This document shows, in pieces, positions 37,201 to 52,400 of a stretch of 64,000 nucleotides of DNA. Numbering within the stretch: the first letter of the stretch is position 1; each line of letters begins with the position of its first letter. This DNA is from Diadema setosum (Eukaryota > Echinodermata > Echinoidea > Diadematoida > Diadematidae), in NCBI RefSeq assembly GCF_964275005.1, contig NC_092694.1:31390359-31454358 (forward strand), read 5' to 3'. The translations under genes and the position numbers were made by a program. Below the pieces are notes generated by a model that was given only the letters and a program-made list of their open reading frames with translations, was not told the DNA's origin and did not search any database.

Positions 37201-40200
37201 TCCAACCATTAATACACCCTCCCCCCTGAAAAAAAAAAAGAAGAAAGATAATGTAGGGGGGGGGGGTCTGTAAATTTTGATAACAACCTGAAGTGTATTC
37301 TGAAAATTCTGAAAACACTTCATAAATCTGATGAGGGAAACCGATCGTATTCTATAATGTCAATTTGATCTTAACTTTGGAGATCAACATAATTTCGTTC
37401 TGAATCATCCCCAAGTGCATTCACGTGTACCGAAATTGTTTGATTTGAAACACGAGTGTAGTTGAGAAAACTAGAATTGTGTTTCAAATTTGCAAACTTG
37501 CTGTGTGAATGCAAACTGGAATCACGGAGGGTGATTTGAAACTTAATTGCAATCGTGTTTCAACATAATGACGGTCCGGAGGTGTTTTTTCAATCACGTT
37601 TCGCCAGAATCAAGCAATGGAACTGTGCGTGTGGACATATAACTTAACTCCAATCGTGTGTCTGTGTGGGTTTTTGTTTGTTTGTTTGTTTGTTTGTTTG
37701 TTTGTTTGTTTGTTATTGTTTTGGTTTTTTTTTTGGGGGGGGGGAGGGGCGGAGATTACGGTGACCTTCCAATCACTCCCCCAAAAAGACTGCTCAAGAG
37801 TAATCGGAACTTGGCAAGAAGCCAAACCTCCCCTCCTCGCAAACCGCAGAATCCGTGAAGCCTTCCTCTGTCATGTGAACGAACGATGATTTGAATCGTA
37901 ATTGCAATCATGTTTGTAAACGTGTTTCAAATAAACGAACTCCGTACGTCTATAAAAGTGCCAGAGTCTTCTACTACGTCTTTTATCTCCGTTTCTTCCC
38001 ATTCAATTAACATCGTTTATCCATTGTTTGCTGGTCGTCTTTCTTCTAGCAACTCCCACCAGGTTTTTTCGCTTCTACGTCCGGTTTGACAATAGAAACC
38101 TCTGGAGGGATCACAACCCCGTATCATACTCTAACAATGTCTGGTATTTCATGACACTCACGTATGAAGTGAATCCATTCAGAAAGGTGATTTACATAGA
38201 CGGTAATTTGGAATTCGACGAGGATGACGGGCTATCGCAGACCCCTGGTGACGGCTGGGATGATCTCCTTCTTTTCACAACACACGACAACCTCAACCAC
38301 ATCGAACGTAGCCCTAATATGATGCTTTCCGACTTGAAGATCTTCTACAAGCCGTTCAACGAAACGGAGGTTCAGAAGCTTTACAACGAAGAGATAGGAG
38401 GTGAGATGTAGACCTCGGAACTGTCTATCTTTAGAGAGTCAAAAATAACCCCAACGTGCCAACCAATTATTCTTAGGGTTGGCTTAAATAGATTCAGTCC
38501 TTTTCCTCCTCCTCCTCCTCCTTCTTCTTCTTATACAGTTAAAAAGGGTTCTTTATCAAATCGTTCCTAATGTAGGAAGCTATCAAAATTTACTTTTCAT
38601 CTTCTTCAACAGTGAGATAGTCCCAACCACGTATTCAAATGAGATGACGTGATAATGACTATTGCCTCTGAAGTCTTTACAAATAGGTAAACTAGGCTTG
38701 TGGAGTTCTGTTATTCATTAATTGCTTTAAAGTTTATCATTGCCACCCGTAAATGACCTGATCAAGTGGATTGGCCACGAGAAAGAACTGCAATTCTTGT
38801 TTTTAACGTCTTGAATGTCTACGTTAGATATGAACTTACCGCAGGTCGACGAGAAATACACGTTCCCAAAGTATGTGACGATACACCTAATTCCTGTTTG
38901 TTTTGTTTTGAATTTTTTGTTCTGACGGATAGCCATTGTCATTAAAATCTAACAATTTTGTTGAATGTGATCTGTCCTATATTGCAGCTGTTTCACAAAG
39001 CTCTGAGGACAATGTTCACATTATGTCGGTTCGACAGCTCAGTGACCCCTCTGACCCCAATCTCCTCGTTGAATGTCTGGCGAGGGGACCGTCGCAGAAC
39101 AACGAACCGACCATCAACTGGTACGTACTCGATTCGGACGGTGTAAACTGGTCGGCGCTGGACCAATCCGGTTTGAACTACTCGCAGTATGACAGCAGTG
39201 TGTCCAACAACTACCGAACACGATCTATTCTACAGTTGGTAGAGTACTTCAACAACTACAGTGTCGTATGCGAAGCGATAGACCAGACCACTGGAGCGAC
39301 AAAATCATCCAAGCTCGATCCAATCGGTGAGCTAGAAAAAGAAACAAACAAACAAAAAGCAAACGAAAACGCCACATGAGGAAGCAAAACTCTTCTCCCT
39401 CCCCCCCCCCCGTAAAATCAGCGGTAATATATTCGTAGATATAACCAGGCAATGCGTCTAGTCTACTCCTAGACTCTCATATTCCGTCAATCTGAATGTA
39501 TGCTGTAGAATTTTCGCAGAGAGAATTACGATCGATGTAAATATCAGGCTCAATAATAGATATCAATAATGTAAACTCTTTAAACTCATGAAATTTCATG
39601 AATGACCTTGTTCAGATTAATCGTGCAAAGGTAAGGTATAAATAAGGTCTTCGGGCAAACAATGTCAGAAATGTGAATAACTATATATAGGAGAATGGAC
39701 TTTTGTCAAAATGACTAGTGATCAATGATCTTTCTCTCTGACAAATCGTACGAATTTCTTCTTAGAATGTATTGTGATATAGGAGCTTTTTAATATTGCT
39801 TACTCTGTGGCATATATTACAATGTCTTTGTTCTTAAGGCATGTATCCATTCTGTAGACGCTGATAGTTGCTAAATCATCTACTAACAGACAAGGAAACC
39901 GATCATCCCTGATATGATTGTTGATAATATCCGAATAATTTGAAAAGTATGGTTCTCGACTCATCGATATAAATCTTGTATGAAGTGATTGTGTCTTTGA
40001 TAAATGTTTTTTTTTTTTTTCTGTTTCAGCTCGACCGTATAACTGGTCGGCCTGGATTAGTCTAGACACGCCGGACGACGGAATGGACGACGAAAGTTTA
40101 ACTAGCATTAGTCAGGTGATTCCCCGAGTACTGAAATCTTCACTTTCGACGCGGTCACTCTTTGCATGATTAACCCTTGATCTTCGATGTTTTGTTTGAT

Positions 40201-40373
40201 TTGAATCGAATTTAAAAACGAGATATGTAAAATATGTACACTGTTTTGCGAGCCAGGGCTCAAAATCAAACTGAATCGTGTATGAAGATGACGTCAGATA
40301 CGGAAAGAGAATAGTTATGTATTCAATTTACATTCCCAACTAACAAAGTAAATGTCTGTAAGAAAGTTAGCTC

Positions 40374-40406
<33 letters not shown>

Positions 40407-43400
40407 AACTATGTCTTCATTTTCTTAAAATCACTTGTCTAATCTATGAGCATACACAACAGACTGGACGTAATACGTAATATAGAGATTATTCCTGAAA
40501 GAGCATTCTACTTCTTGCTCTGATATTCAAAATCCCACGGAAGATGGCGTCTTATGTAATTATTCTCACTATTACATGTTTTTCTACCTCATTATATTCT
40601 GTTTTGAAGGAAACATGCAAAAGTCCGATCGATATCGAGTGCCGAGCGATCTATACCGGGAAATCATGGGACGTCACAGGGCAGAACCTGGCCGTAGGAT
40701 GCACAATAGACGGCGGGCTAGTGTGCAACAACTCTCAGCAAAGCGCTGCCGACAATTTCACTTGCTTTGACTACGAGGTTCGCTTACTGTGCCCACAGAG
40801 TAAGTGGAGGTCGAACATGACATGATCCAGTAGCCCTACTTAAGAATTATTTAAACCAAACAAGGATTCAACTGCTAGTGTACTCGTTGTTTTTTTTTTT
40901 TCTTTCGGCTTTCAGTCAGCCTTATCCTGAAATGAAATGTTTCGATTTGGATCATGAACTTTAGCAAGGAAAAATTCGTGAAAGAAACGAGGATCTAGCT
41001 GATAACAGTGATTGATTATGATAATGGATATGTATTATTTATCGCTCCGACGTAGTTCACCAAATGCAGTCCTCCTTATAGGCCCTACATGACATTCTAC
41101 CACATTGTCATGATTTTGCATTCGTTTTCTCCCAGAAACGATCTATTGGTCCAAGTGGTACGACCTCAGAGACGTAGATGCAACCGGCGATGATGAGAAA
41201 TACGTAGCTCACCTATCGGTATGAGTATCTGAGTTGGCGTCATCTCATTACAATAGGGAGCTTTAGATTTGCTGCGCGGACGTTTGAGACGACGCTTGAG
41301 CTGGACGTTCTCCCCTTCCCTGCGCTGTGCTGAAAGGTATCTTTAGATTACGCTGAGACGCAACATATGAATGGCACCCCCGTATGATCGGCACATGAAG
41401 TAGCTCTCTACGTCGTGAATTGAGCGGACGTAAAAATGGCCCAGAAAGCGTGGTGAAAACTCAGGCCTCAGGCGCGTGAGCTATAAATAGATCGACCTTG
41501 ATACGCGATTCTGCGCATGCTCAGACTAGTTTGTTTTTTTTTTTCCCTCTGCACGTCCCCGTCGCGAAAATCTAAAGCTCCCTAATATTATAGACAAATC
41601 ATTCGCAAGAAGTTTAGACAGCGGATTGTTACATCAGAGATGCCCCCAAAGGGTTACCCTATTGCAGTATAGATTAATTAAAAAAAAAAATTAGGCCTAC
41701 TAACCTCCAGTCTTCTTAGTCGTGTAATACAACATGTAGTTGTCTGGTTGATAACCCATGTTTGCGTTTGGATATTGCACTTACAATGTACCTTTCTTCA
41801 AGTGCTTAAGTCCAGACCTGTTCTCCGTCTCTGACAGTCTGGAGATAACAATACTTTGTACTCTTCTGACAAGGTCAAGCTATTAAGATACCAAGGGCGT
41901 ATAGTGGAATCGTTCTTTCGATATCAGGAAAACAAGACCTTTCAGTCATCCTCGCTCTCATGAACATGCATTTATGTAAAGCAAGTATGACCTGTTCAGC
42001 CCATGTTGGGCGGAGGCAGAGGAAGATTCAAGAGATTCTTGGGACTACGGCGCTCGAGGCGAGGGGAGGAATAAAGTTTTGTATGTCATGAATATGCATT
42101 TATGTAGAGCAAGTTTAACCGGTTCAGCCCATGTTGGGCGCAGGCACAGGAAGATGCGAGAGGTCCCGTGTTCAGTTCCCGGACAAGCCCCCAATTATTA
42201 CAGAGGAGAGGAAAAGATGATTGTGGCAACTCAGCATGTCACACGTATCGTCACTGACAACAAGCAAATCACCACCACCATATACCAGACTTGAGTAAGA
42301 ACAGAACTTTATTCCTCCCCTCGCCTCGAGCGCCATAGTCTCAAGAGTCTCTCGAATCTTCTTCTGCTTCCGCCCCACATGGACTGAACAGGTTATACTT
42401 GTTTGACATAAATGCACATTTATGACACTCGCATAAGTCGAAAAATTGGCTTAGTAGAAGAAAAATGTTAAGTAGATGACAACGAACATGTATTTATTTT
42501 TATTGCGTGATCGAAATTCGCCTAAGTCGATTGAATTTCTTTAGTCAAGGATTCGACTTATTCGTGGTTGACTGCACGTGATGCAAAATAGTAACTGATG
42601 CTTTACATTATTCTAAAGCCTAAACAAATTGTAATGAAATATGATTTAACTTTGCTCACAGAGTGACTCCACTCTCTGTAAAGAACCCCTCTACGCCCAG
42701 TGTCGAGAAGTTGGGTCGGAGGTCATCTGGACGCCTTTCTCCAACAGTCTGTCATATCCGTACGTCTGTACGACCGACGGACTCATGTGCCTCGAGGCAG
42801 ATAACAGCGGTTGTCAAGACTACGAGGTTCGCTATGCATGTCCTTACCACGAGGGTGAGCCACAGACGAAGAAAACAATATTCAAAGTATAGTCTGAGAA
42901 TTTTCATCAATCTTCAACATACATAATTTTGTAAAATGGTTAAATCGTGGAAGTAGTGTTAATAGTATTTTGTAGTATTTGTATTTGCCATTGTATGTAG
43001 ATGGAAATATATCCAGGCGTCTAAAGGGGAAAATGAGAAACTAAATAGATCTAGTGTTCCATTGACTAATGATTTCTGCAAGTATATAATTTTCTTAAAT
43101 TACTGTCTAATTCAATGTTTCTAACAGCTCTTAGCCTATGTTCAGCATCTGTTCAGCTGATCAGGAAGCTTAAAAGTATCAGCATCCAAAGTTTGCACAA
43201 GGACTCGCTATGCAGAATTCCTACCTTAATGTTTTCTATCTTTAACCCCAGTAAATGGGGCTACAATCTGTGGTGATAATCTGACACTCTGAGAGCTGTT
43301 GCAATTGGTATTGACGTACAAGCAGTGCATTTTATAAAGTCATATCATCAGAGATTTTGACTTCTTGTCGTAATGCGCTTTCTCTAAAAACATCATAATA

Positions 43401-46400
43401 TGTGGATTGGTCTCGGCGTGATATTTAGACTCGTTGTTAATATTGCTTGCCAGATGTAGGGATCAGGAAGAAACGGGCGGTCTTTGTATGTATTAAAAAT
43501 TTCGGTAACATTTCCTCAACCCTCGTCGCTATACCCCGAACCGCACAGCCTTGTCCCCGGACGAATACTGGGACCTCAGCGGCCGCATCACGGTAGATGC
43601 TGCCGACCCGGCGGACTGCAGTCTCCACATTAATAACGTTATCTACTCCAACACGGGGAGGGCGTACCCCGTTAACACTGGTCTCGTGTACACCGATGCA
43701 CCTGCACAGGTAATCGGAAATGAAACTGCATCTCTTCTTGCCAGTTGCCATGATCAGATTATTCATTAATTGACCTGAATCCCGCAGGGGACTTAACATT
43801 TTCGTTCAACCCAAATGAGTTGCACGAGACAGAATCAAACGATTTTTCTCAAAACATTTCTTTGCGGTCTTTAACATGATTACCCTCTTTGATGTCATTT
43901 TCTGATTCTCAAAATGAATGAGAAAAAAATGCAAAGAAGCAATGTTTCCCACTAGCCTTAGCTCACTGAAACATTCTTGGGACATGTTTATATTGATTAA
44001 AGGTCAAGGCAAGTGATATGTATCTGACAAAATGGCTAATTTTTAGACGCCCGCGAATGAAAATAGGTCACAAAATCGTGACATCGTTATCACCCTGTCG
44101 AAATTATAACATTTTATGTAGTTTCAAACTTTTGTTTATGCCATGACGTAAATATCGGTAAACTTTGAGGGCAGTCACTTCGTATACTTTGTTAACTTGT
44201 CCATTACCTGGAAGAAATTTGACGGGCTGTGTGACAGGCATAGGCCTATATCATATTAGAGTTAACAGCCATCTTCGAAATTGCCTCTTCTTTTGCGTCG
44301 CGTAAACTCATAAGTGATCTGATGTAACATAGTATAGACCAGTTCGTAATTCCACTTTGCGCATGAGTAGAAAAAGGTCATTTGTACTAACAGGCATTTT
44401 GGTTTGTGAATTCACTGAGATAAGCATCTGTGATGCGATGATTATTCATGTGATCCTTATCTGAATGGTGCTTGCCAGCACATCCACCTGACATCAAGAA
44501 TGGTATATCGCAATATAAAAGGAAATTGGCTGTTATTACATTTAATACAAAACAATGAAATTGATGCCTGCTAAATTGTCAACTGATGGAGTGTTCTGAT
44601 CACCTGCTCTAAACGCAAGCTCATTCTTTGTTTGAAAATCAAGTTCAAGTTCAAGTTTGTAAACATTTATTTTCCATCTTTTCATGTTGTAAATCGCATA
44701 CATAAAGTTGTACAAGGAAAGCAGAACCTCAAAAAGCAGAGCTTGAGGTGAGCTGCCTAACAAAACACACTACATCACAAACACAAGAAACAACAAAAAC
44801 ACAATATACAGTAGTTTCCATGGCAATGAAGATGAGATATTCCTCGAAGAGAAATATTGCATTCTGACAGAGGGGCTACAGTAAGTGTACAGTAAGGGGC
44901 TACAGAGGGGGCTACAGTAAGTGTAAGTGTAACATGAATTCCATAAATTGTTACGTCGGGTAAGCTCATGTATTATGCCGCTTTGAAAACGAGTGAAGTG
45001 CCTAACCAACTGAGAAAAACAGAAAGCTTATTTTGTACCGATGTGTACATGAGCTAATTACGTACTGGCGTATACCGACGATGGTGATTGTGGCACGATC
45101 ATGGCTTGCAGTGTCTACCCAGAGTACAATAGCATTTTCATTGTTGTCACTGGACTGTCACTGCTATAGTCATTGCATAGCTTTGCTTCCACCGTTTCAC
45201 TCGTGGATGAAGAGGGAGGGACGTTTGAGGCAAAACATCTTCTATATACGCAAGGATGTTCGTAGTACATTCGGAAGGATCGAGCCCACGATCCCACAAT
45301 CTTCTGTTTCAATAGCAGTCCGTGGCCCTGTTTCATAAAGTGTTACAATTGATCTTACGCTCGATTTATTGAGTTTAACTCAGTGAATCGAGCGTGAGTT
45401 CAATGCTGATTGTAAGCCTGTTTCATGAAGATACTGCACTTGACTGAAAGTACAGATTTGATAGCAGATAGAGCGTGACTTAATGGAACTGCATCAATCG
45501 TAAGATCAATCTCGACGCTCGATCTTTATAAAACACGCCCCAAATCATTAAAAGCTATGCCACAGCTGATCAGATTCTTGTAATTATGTTGATAGTCAAC
45601 TATTTTATTTATTTCTTTATTATTTGTTTTTCAAATTGAACCTTCATTTTGTTGGATTTGACTAGTATGAGCATTCATACACCAAAATAGTTGCCACAAA
45701 AATGCGCCGTTCGGTCCGTAGCCGGCTCCAACGTGAACGTCGAGCTGGGGAGTTTTGCGGGGGAGTGTTTGTCGAAGATCGGCTGGTGTGAGCACGGCAT
45801 GACCCTCTCGCTGTGGATAAGACAAGACAACATGCCTTCTTCCGAGGTGTTCCTCTTCAGCAGCGGCGGGGAGGACATGCCGACCACCGAACTGTTCGTT
45901 GGCTCCAACGGGTTTGCTTTCTACCAAGATGCCTCTACAGTGAGTTGTTTTCTTTTTTCTGCTAACGTTTTATTTGTTGTTTTGTAAAACACCACGGGTG
46001 TTATAACGGCGAATAGTACAGTTGAGTATTTATTGATTTGTTCATGTATTTTTCTCAATGTATTCGTATATTTACTTATGTATCTATATACTAATTCACT
46101 TATTCATCTATTTGGTTCGTTAGGTTTGTATTCATTTATTTATGTCGTTATACATTTATCAATTTATGTAATATTGTTCATGCATGTGTTTATACATTTA
46201 TTTTTCTGTCCATTTATCCATCCATTAATATATAGGTACCTATATTTTTTTTTATATATTTACCAATCTGTCTATATATACATCTTTCTACCTATTCAAC
46301 CTGTCCCTCTTTCAGTCTTTCTGTCTGTAATCGATTTGTGGACAGCATAACTTAAGAACTCTTTGAGGTATCTGAATGAAATTTGGCATGATTGTACAAA

Positions 46401-49400
46401 TGTATGTATCAATGGACGAAGCTGTGCCTAACAACACAAGGAAACCAAAACCGAAAGAGAAATGTGGATTGAGTGAAAGCAGCATCAGTGAAAGTTTGAG
46501 GAAAATCGGACAATCGATGCAAAAGTTATGCATTTTTAAAGAAAAATGATGCAAAAGTTATGAATTTTTTAAAAAAATATAAGGGAATTCCACAAAAATT
46601 CACTTTTCTAGCAAAGTGAAAGAGCACTTGACCAACCACTGTCAAAAAGCAGAGGGAATAATTGCTACCCTTGTTAGTATCTAGTTGATGGAATGTGTTA
46701 TTTTCATGATTTTTTTTTTTGTTGGATTCCCTTTATTTCTTTATATTGTTGTCCACACATGACGTCATAACCTCTAGTAGTCTCCTCATCCAGAGGTTCC
46801 AACACCAAATCTTTAAAAATTCATAACTTTTGCATCGAATGTCCGATTTCCCTCAAACTTTCACTGATATGCTCTACTATAGTGTTGCTGCTTTCACTCA
46901 ATCAACATTTCTCTTTGGATATTGGTTCCCTTTAAGTGGACACGCTCATGGTCAAAGGTATGCTTGAGGTCAAGGTCAAATTCTTAAAATTTCACTATTT
47001 CCCCCATATCTCTTCAATCCGTCTGAAAGTATTTTCATGAAAATTAGGGTATTCATGTATTATGTCATAACAATTCTCCGGGGAAGGTCTTGGGCCTTGG
47101 GTGAAAGGTTAAAGGTTATGTGAAAATGCTAGTATTTCACTTTCTTCTCCCTATCCCGGGAATGGTTCAAGATATATATCTTCCTGAAACTTAATATGTA
47201 TCGATGTACTGCCTAACAATTTTTGTATTGGGAAGTTTGAGGTTAGGGGGCAAGGGGCAAAGGTCAAATGAAAAAAAAAAAAGCTTAAAGTCCCGAATAC
47301 TTGCTCTTTGAAACAATTTTATTCAGCCATCCAAATGAAACCTGGTTCCAAGAATGCATAAATCTAACACTCAGCACAAAAAGTGGGGTTGCCAATAATT
47401 ATGTACTATTCAGATTGGGAGAATAATGCAAGACAGCGGAGGCATTATTCCAGTCGCTACAGCGACATTTCTAATTTATGAACGCGTTCCTTTACCTTTT
47501 TACATGTACTTCTCCCGATTAATCCAATGATCCAGGCTTACGTAGTGAAGTTCAGGAGTGATGGCTTGGTCTGGAATGACATCGGTCTCCCCGCAGGGAG
47601 CTTCGTCCTCGGGCAGTGGCACCACATCGCCCTCACATTTCGCGACGGCGAGGGCGGGAAGATTTACATCGACGGTGCCGTCAGAGGTATAATAATGATG
47701 ATGATGATGATGATGCTGACGATGATGATGATAATGATAATAATAATAATAATGATAATGATAATAATAATAATAACAGTAATAATATAAATGATAATAG
47801 TGATAATAATAATAATATTGATAATAATAACAATAATGAAAATAGATTTCTCTTTTTCCATGGTTGTCTCTTCAGTGTAGCCATCCGGCAACACGTTTGA
47901 GCTCACGAAGAAATTACATTTTCTAGTTGTGACTCTGTACGACAGACAGGACGTTTTGTGCGTCAGTATACGTAGGTACAAATGGATGACAACACACAAT
48001 AAGAGACCGAGCTTGCCAGGCATGCCAGGGCTCCTGACCCCCTTCTTGGAAAGTTGTGATGATAGCAACTGTTCCTGCTATAGGTGACGACAATAATAAG
48101 GCTCTCTGATTGGCGGTTAGTGCGAGAAGTTGCCATTCTGGCAATTGCTATCATAGTAACTTTTTTTGTGTGTGTGAATGCGAAATGATTCCCCAGTCTC
48201 TCTGGGCCTGGACTATTCGAAAACTCGTTTCTCTAAGGGAGACTTGCTAAAAGAATGAGCAAGCTCGTTGCCACTGCGATATATATTAGGAGATTTCAGA
48301 TTTGACGTATAGTAAACGGGTTAAGAAATTGATATTACTGTTTCTCCAGGCACCACGATTGCACACAGCCTCGAGTGGAACGTACGAGACCATCAGGACA
48401 AATTCGTGCTCGGGTCCTCCAACACGGATACGAACTACGCAGACGCCGCCTTCAGTGACGTCAAATTCTTCGAAACGGAGCTGACCAATGAGGAGATTAC
48501 ATCGCTCTACAAATGCGACGCTACAGGTAAATCAGTCGGCACACGATTTGTTCTGTGATCTTCAGCACTTTGTGCCATTGCCTTGTTAGGAGTGCGTCTG
48601 GAAATATCCATCGTAGCTTTTCTGAAGATACAAACAACTTCAACGAAGAGACCCCCCCCCCAAAAAAAAAAAAAAAAAAAAAGACAAATTTTTAGTCCTT
48701 CAAAAACTCTTGAGTGGTAAAATAAATACTTAACACATTATTTTGAAATCATACAATTACTCAAGAATGGCTTTGTGTTTTTACAAAGTGACAAGGTCTG
48801 AGACTGTCTTGTGAGAAACAAAGGTCCTTAAATTGATTTGGTTTATAATCGCTGGAAGTGCGACTTATGATCAAAAGGTTATGAATTTCGTCGCAAAAAA
48901 AAAATACAAGTAATATTAGGTAGAGCATCCATTTCTGCACCATTATACCAGCAACTGTGCTATTTTTTTCTTTGTATGAAAACGTGTCTGCTAAATGTTA
49001 TGCGCCGTAATAACAAAAGATAGAGGATTCCATGAACGTTACTCAAACTAATTTTCCTCGATTTTCTTAAAGTATCTAGATAATCGATTGGCAATATTGT
49101 ATGATTTTTCTTGTATCGTATGTGAAAATTTTGTTTCTTGAAGTTGTTGACCCAGAGGTCCAGACCATTTCAAATGTTGGTCATCACTTGAAACCTGACT
49201 TGGTATTGACATGTGAGGTCAGAGGTTACCCGCTCACTGGAATCAGGTGGGCGCGGACCGGAAGCGTCGATCCTCCAATGAGCGTTGTCGAATACGATGA
49301 CGTCAATTCTGACGTCACTATCAGCGAGAGCAGCAGCTCGCCGTGCATCACGACCAGTTCTTTGGAGGTGGAGGGATTCTTTAACAAGAATGATGGAAAC

Positions 49401-52400
49401 GTGACGATACTATGCATCGCGGCATATCAGCAGAAACGGTCTATAATGTCTCTGAACGTTCCACCGCGTAAGTGTATGTTATGGGCTAATCTCATTTTAG
49501 ATGTGGCGTGAGGAGTTTGACATAACTAATGGAAGAAAATATGTTCCCGATGACCAAAAAGAAATAATATTAATCGTAATTTCAATGATAATGATGTACT
49601 TGCCTATCCCAGAATATCGTGTGATCAGTATTAAAGGGAAGATAAACCCCAAGAGCAATGTGGATTGAGTGAAAGCAGCAACATTAGTGGAACACATCAG
49701 TGAAAGTTTGAGGAAAATCGGACAATCGATGCAAAAGTTATGAATTTTTAAAGTTTTGGTGTTGGAACCGCTGGATGAGGAGACTACTAGAGGATATGAC
49801 GTATGAGTGGACAACAATGCAAAGAAAATGTAAAGGAAATTCAACAAAAATTCACTTTTCTGGAATCATGAAAGAGCAATGGACCAACCTCTTTCAGAAA
49901 GCAGGGGGAATAATTGCTACCCTTAACATATGTCAATATCAAGTTGATGGAATTTGTAATTTTCATGAAAAATGGATTTTTGTAGAATTTTCTTTATATT
50001 TTCTTAGTATTGTTGTCCACTCATACGTCATAACCTCTAGTAGTCTCCTCATCCAGCGGTTCCAACACCAAAACTTTAAAAATTCATAACTTTTGCATCG
50101 ATTGTCCGATTTTCTTCAAACTTTCACTGATGTGTTCTACTAATGTTGCTGCTTTCACTCAATCCACATTGCTCTTGGGGTTTATCTTCCCTTTAATGTT
50201 CTTCTTTCGGAATGCCTGCTTTTATTGTTTACGAGGTATCCTTTTAATCACACCTGAGCCAAAAGATCAAGCGGGCGAGACGGTCTCGCGTCTTCCGCCG
50301 TGCTTCGTGTGTCTTGCATAGCATTTAAAAAAAGTTTTAGCTTCCTCTTCAAAAAACACCACAACTGATTTTCCCCAAACTTGACATGTATATAGCTTCC
50401 CTATAGGATAAGGAGTCTCAATTTTGTTCAAAATGGGCACAACGCCCTCACTCCCCCCCCCCCACACACACACAGACACACGCATGCAACATTCTGTAAT
50501 CCTCTGTACTAAAATTGAGCTTGAGAAATTTTCTGTACGTGGTTAACAGTGTACTAGGGCTTTCTAGGATAATAGCTCAGTCGGTAGAGCATCGGTCTAG
50601 CAATCCGGAGGTCTCGGGTTCGACTCCCGATGGAATCCCATTTTCTTTGCTCACTTTTCTACTAATAATCTATATTCTTTCTGGTCAGTTTATTCTGTCT
50701 TTATTGGTCATAACTTGTCACGTTCTGTGAAAAGTTTGATAACGCTGAACCTGAGTTTGCCGTGAACTTGAAAAAAAAAATGATGGCGTTCTGTAATAGT
50801 GGACACTATAATACTATTTGATTGCTTCTCATCTCCGACATCTCAGAAAGAGGTTGTTTCTCTAGGGAATAGATTGCCCGGTGATATCTTCCGTCTTTTC
50901 CTCTCTCCTCTCTGTATCTTATAAGGATCTGCGTGTGAGAAGGCACTTGGGTTTGAAAGTGGTTTCATCCGACTTCTTCAACTCACGTCAAATCAGGTTC
51001 GACTGGACATCATTTTAAACAACTGCATGGCGCAATGATCAAACTGAAAAATATGATATATTTCCGAGTCTCGAAGGGTCTCAGTCGAGAGCTGCTTTGG
51101 TTTTCTACACAAATTATTTATTGAAGTCAGATTTCAGAGGATCAGGTATCATGTTCTTTTGCTGTGCCACAAGGGTTTTGTTTTTTTAAGGATTCTTTGA
51201 TTTTCGCTATTTGGACAATGTGCCGGCATATTTCGAAGTCTCATCGCTACTATTACACAAATTTCACAGTATTATAGTTAAAAAAACAAAGCTAAACATG
51301 CGTGCGTGTTCCGTCCATACGACTTCATGATAACACAGTCTAACATTCTGCTCAACTGTATATGACATGATTAGCGCTTCTCTGAGCTAATTCACTCACA
51401 ATGCAAACGTAGGTTGTTTCTTCACGAAGAAAATCTCTGACGAACGCTATATTGCCATGGCAACATTAGTAGCCCTATAATAGGGAAATATGCATGAGAC
51501 ATGAATGTACGATGTACTATACTTTTGTATTAGTGTTTGGATTTGCATTAGTGGTTTACGACACTTCACCTTCTTGTGAATTGATTATCCTATTTCGCAA
51601 TTGTTTTGTATTATTTGGATATGGAAACAAATAAATGAAATGATGAAGGTGGTCATATAGGAGAGCTATTATCCCGTGAATCCCTCTTATTTGTTATTAC
51701 ATCTTCTTCCAGCCATTAACCCACTTGCCTGCACTGAACGGCCTCATTGCATGGACTTCCGGCCTCTTGGATGGATCAGCGTATATTGACGTGGACTTCG
51801 GACTCAGGCACCAGGTATCATCTTTTTCATTGCTTGTCAGTCACCATGGTTACGTTGTAAGTCTGTCATTCTCATCGGCAACCTGCCTGCCAATCTACAC
51901 ACTCATGGCGGTCTAGGATTGCGGTCGTTCCAGTTCTCCCCCTTTTCACTATTTTCCCTCTTAGACTAGGAAATAAAACTGTTTTTATCAGTTTATGGGG
52001 TAGGCCCTGCCCTATGTGTGTTGTAATAGGAATATAGTATTGACCGACACTATAGCATCATAAGATCATTGATTTATCCAACGATCAGAACGACAGAGAT
52101 GTGGAATATTTCTTCCCAGCGGCTAGCTTGTTCAGAAGTGTTTGAATCATACATAATTCCTCCCCATCTCCTGCACTTTCTTAACTTCAGAATGCTTTTT
52201 GTGCTTTATCTTTTTCCCGCTATCATTTGTATATCCATAAATTCCATTAATCATATTTTGCAATATTGACACATATATGTACTTTTTTATGTGGAAGGAA
52301 AAATGTATTTACAAGTCCTGTCGGAGATGGAAAAAATGAATGAAATGAAATGAAATGAAAACGAAAAATGATAATTGGGTATGGTAACTGGTTTGAGCAG

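Noticed and set aside
36005..45075. Idea that introns of LamG 1 and LamG 2 are homologous by gene-internal duplication, because a ~480-bp block recurs in both
   Set aside because: The two introns sit at different positions in the domain, and the block has inverted CCAGTTCGTAATT-type ends, so it is better explained as two insertions of one element.
46033..46350. 105-residue frame rich in aromatic residues
   Set aside because: Degenerate TTTAT/ATTCA simple sequence in an intron, between receptor exons 14 and 15 of known frame.
51713..51814. Direct splice of Ig 2 exon (49467) to 51713
   Set aside because: Phase 1 to phase 0 does not fit; the small exon 50926-50996 supplies the discoidin start and restores frame.
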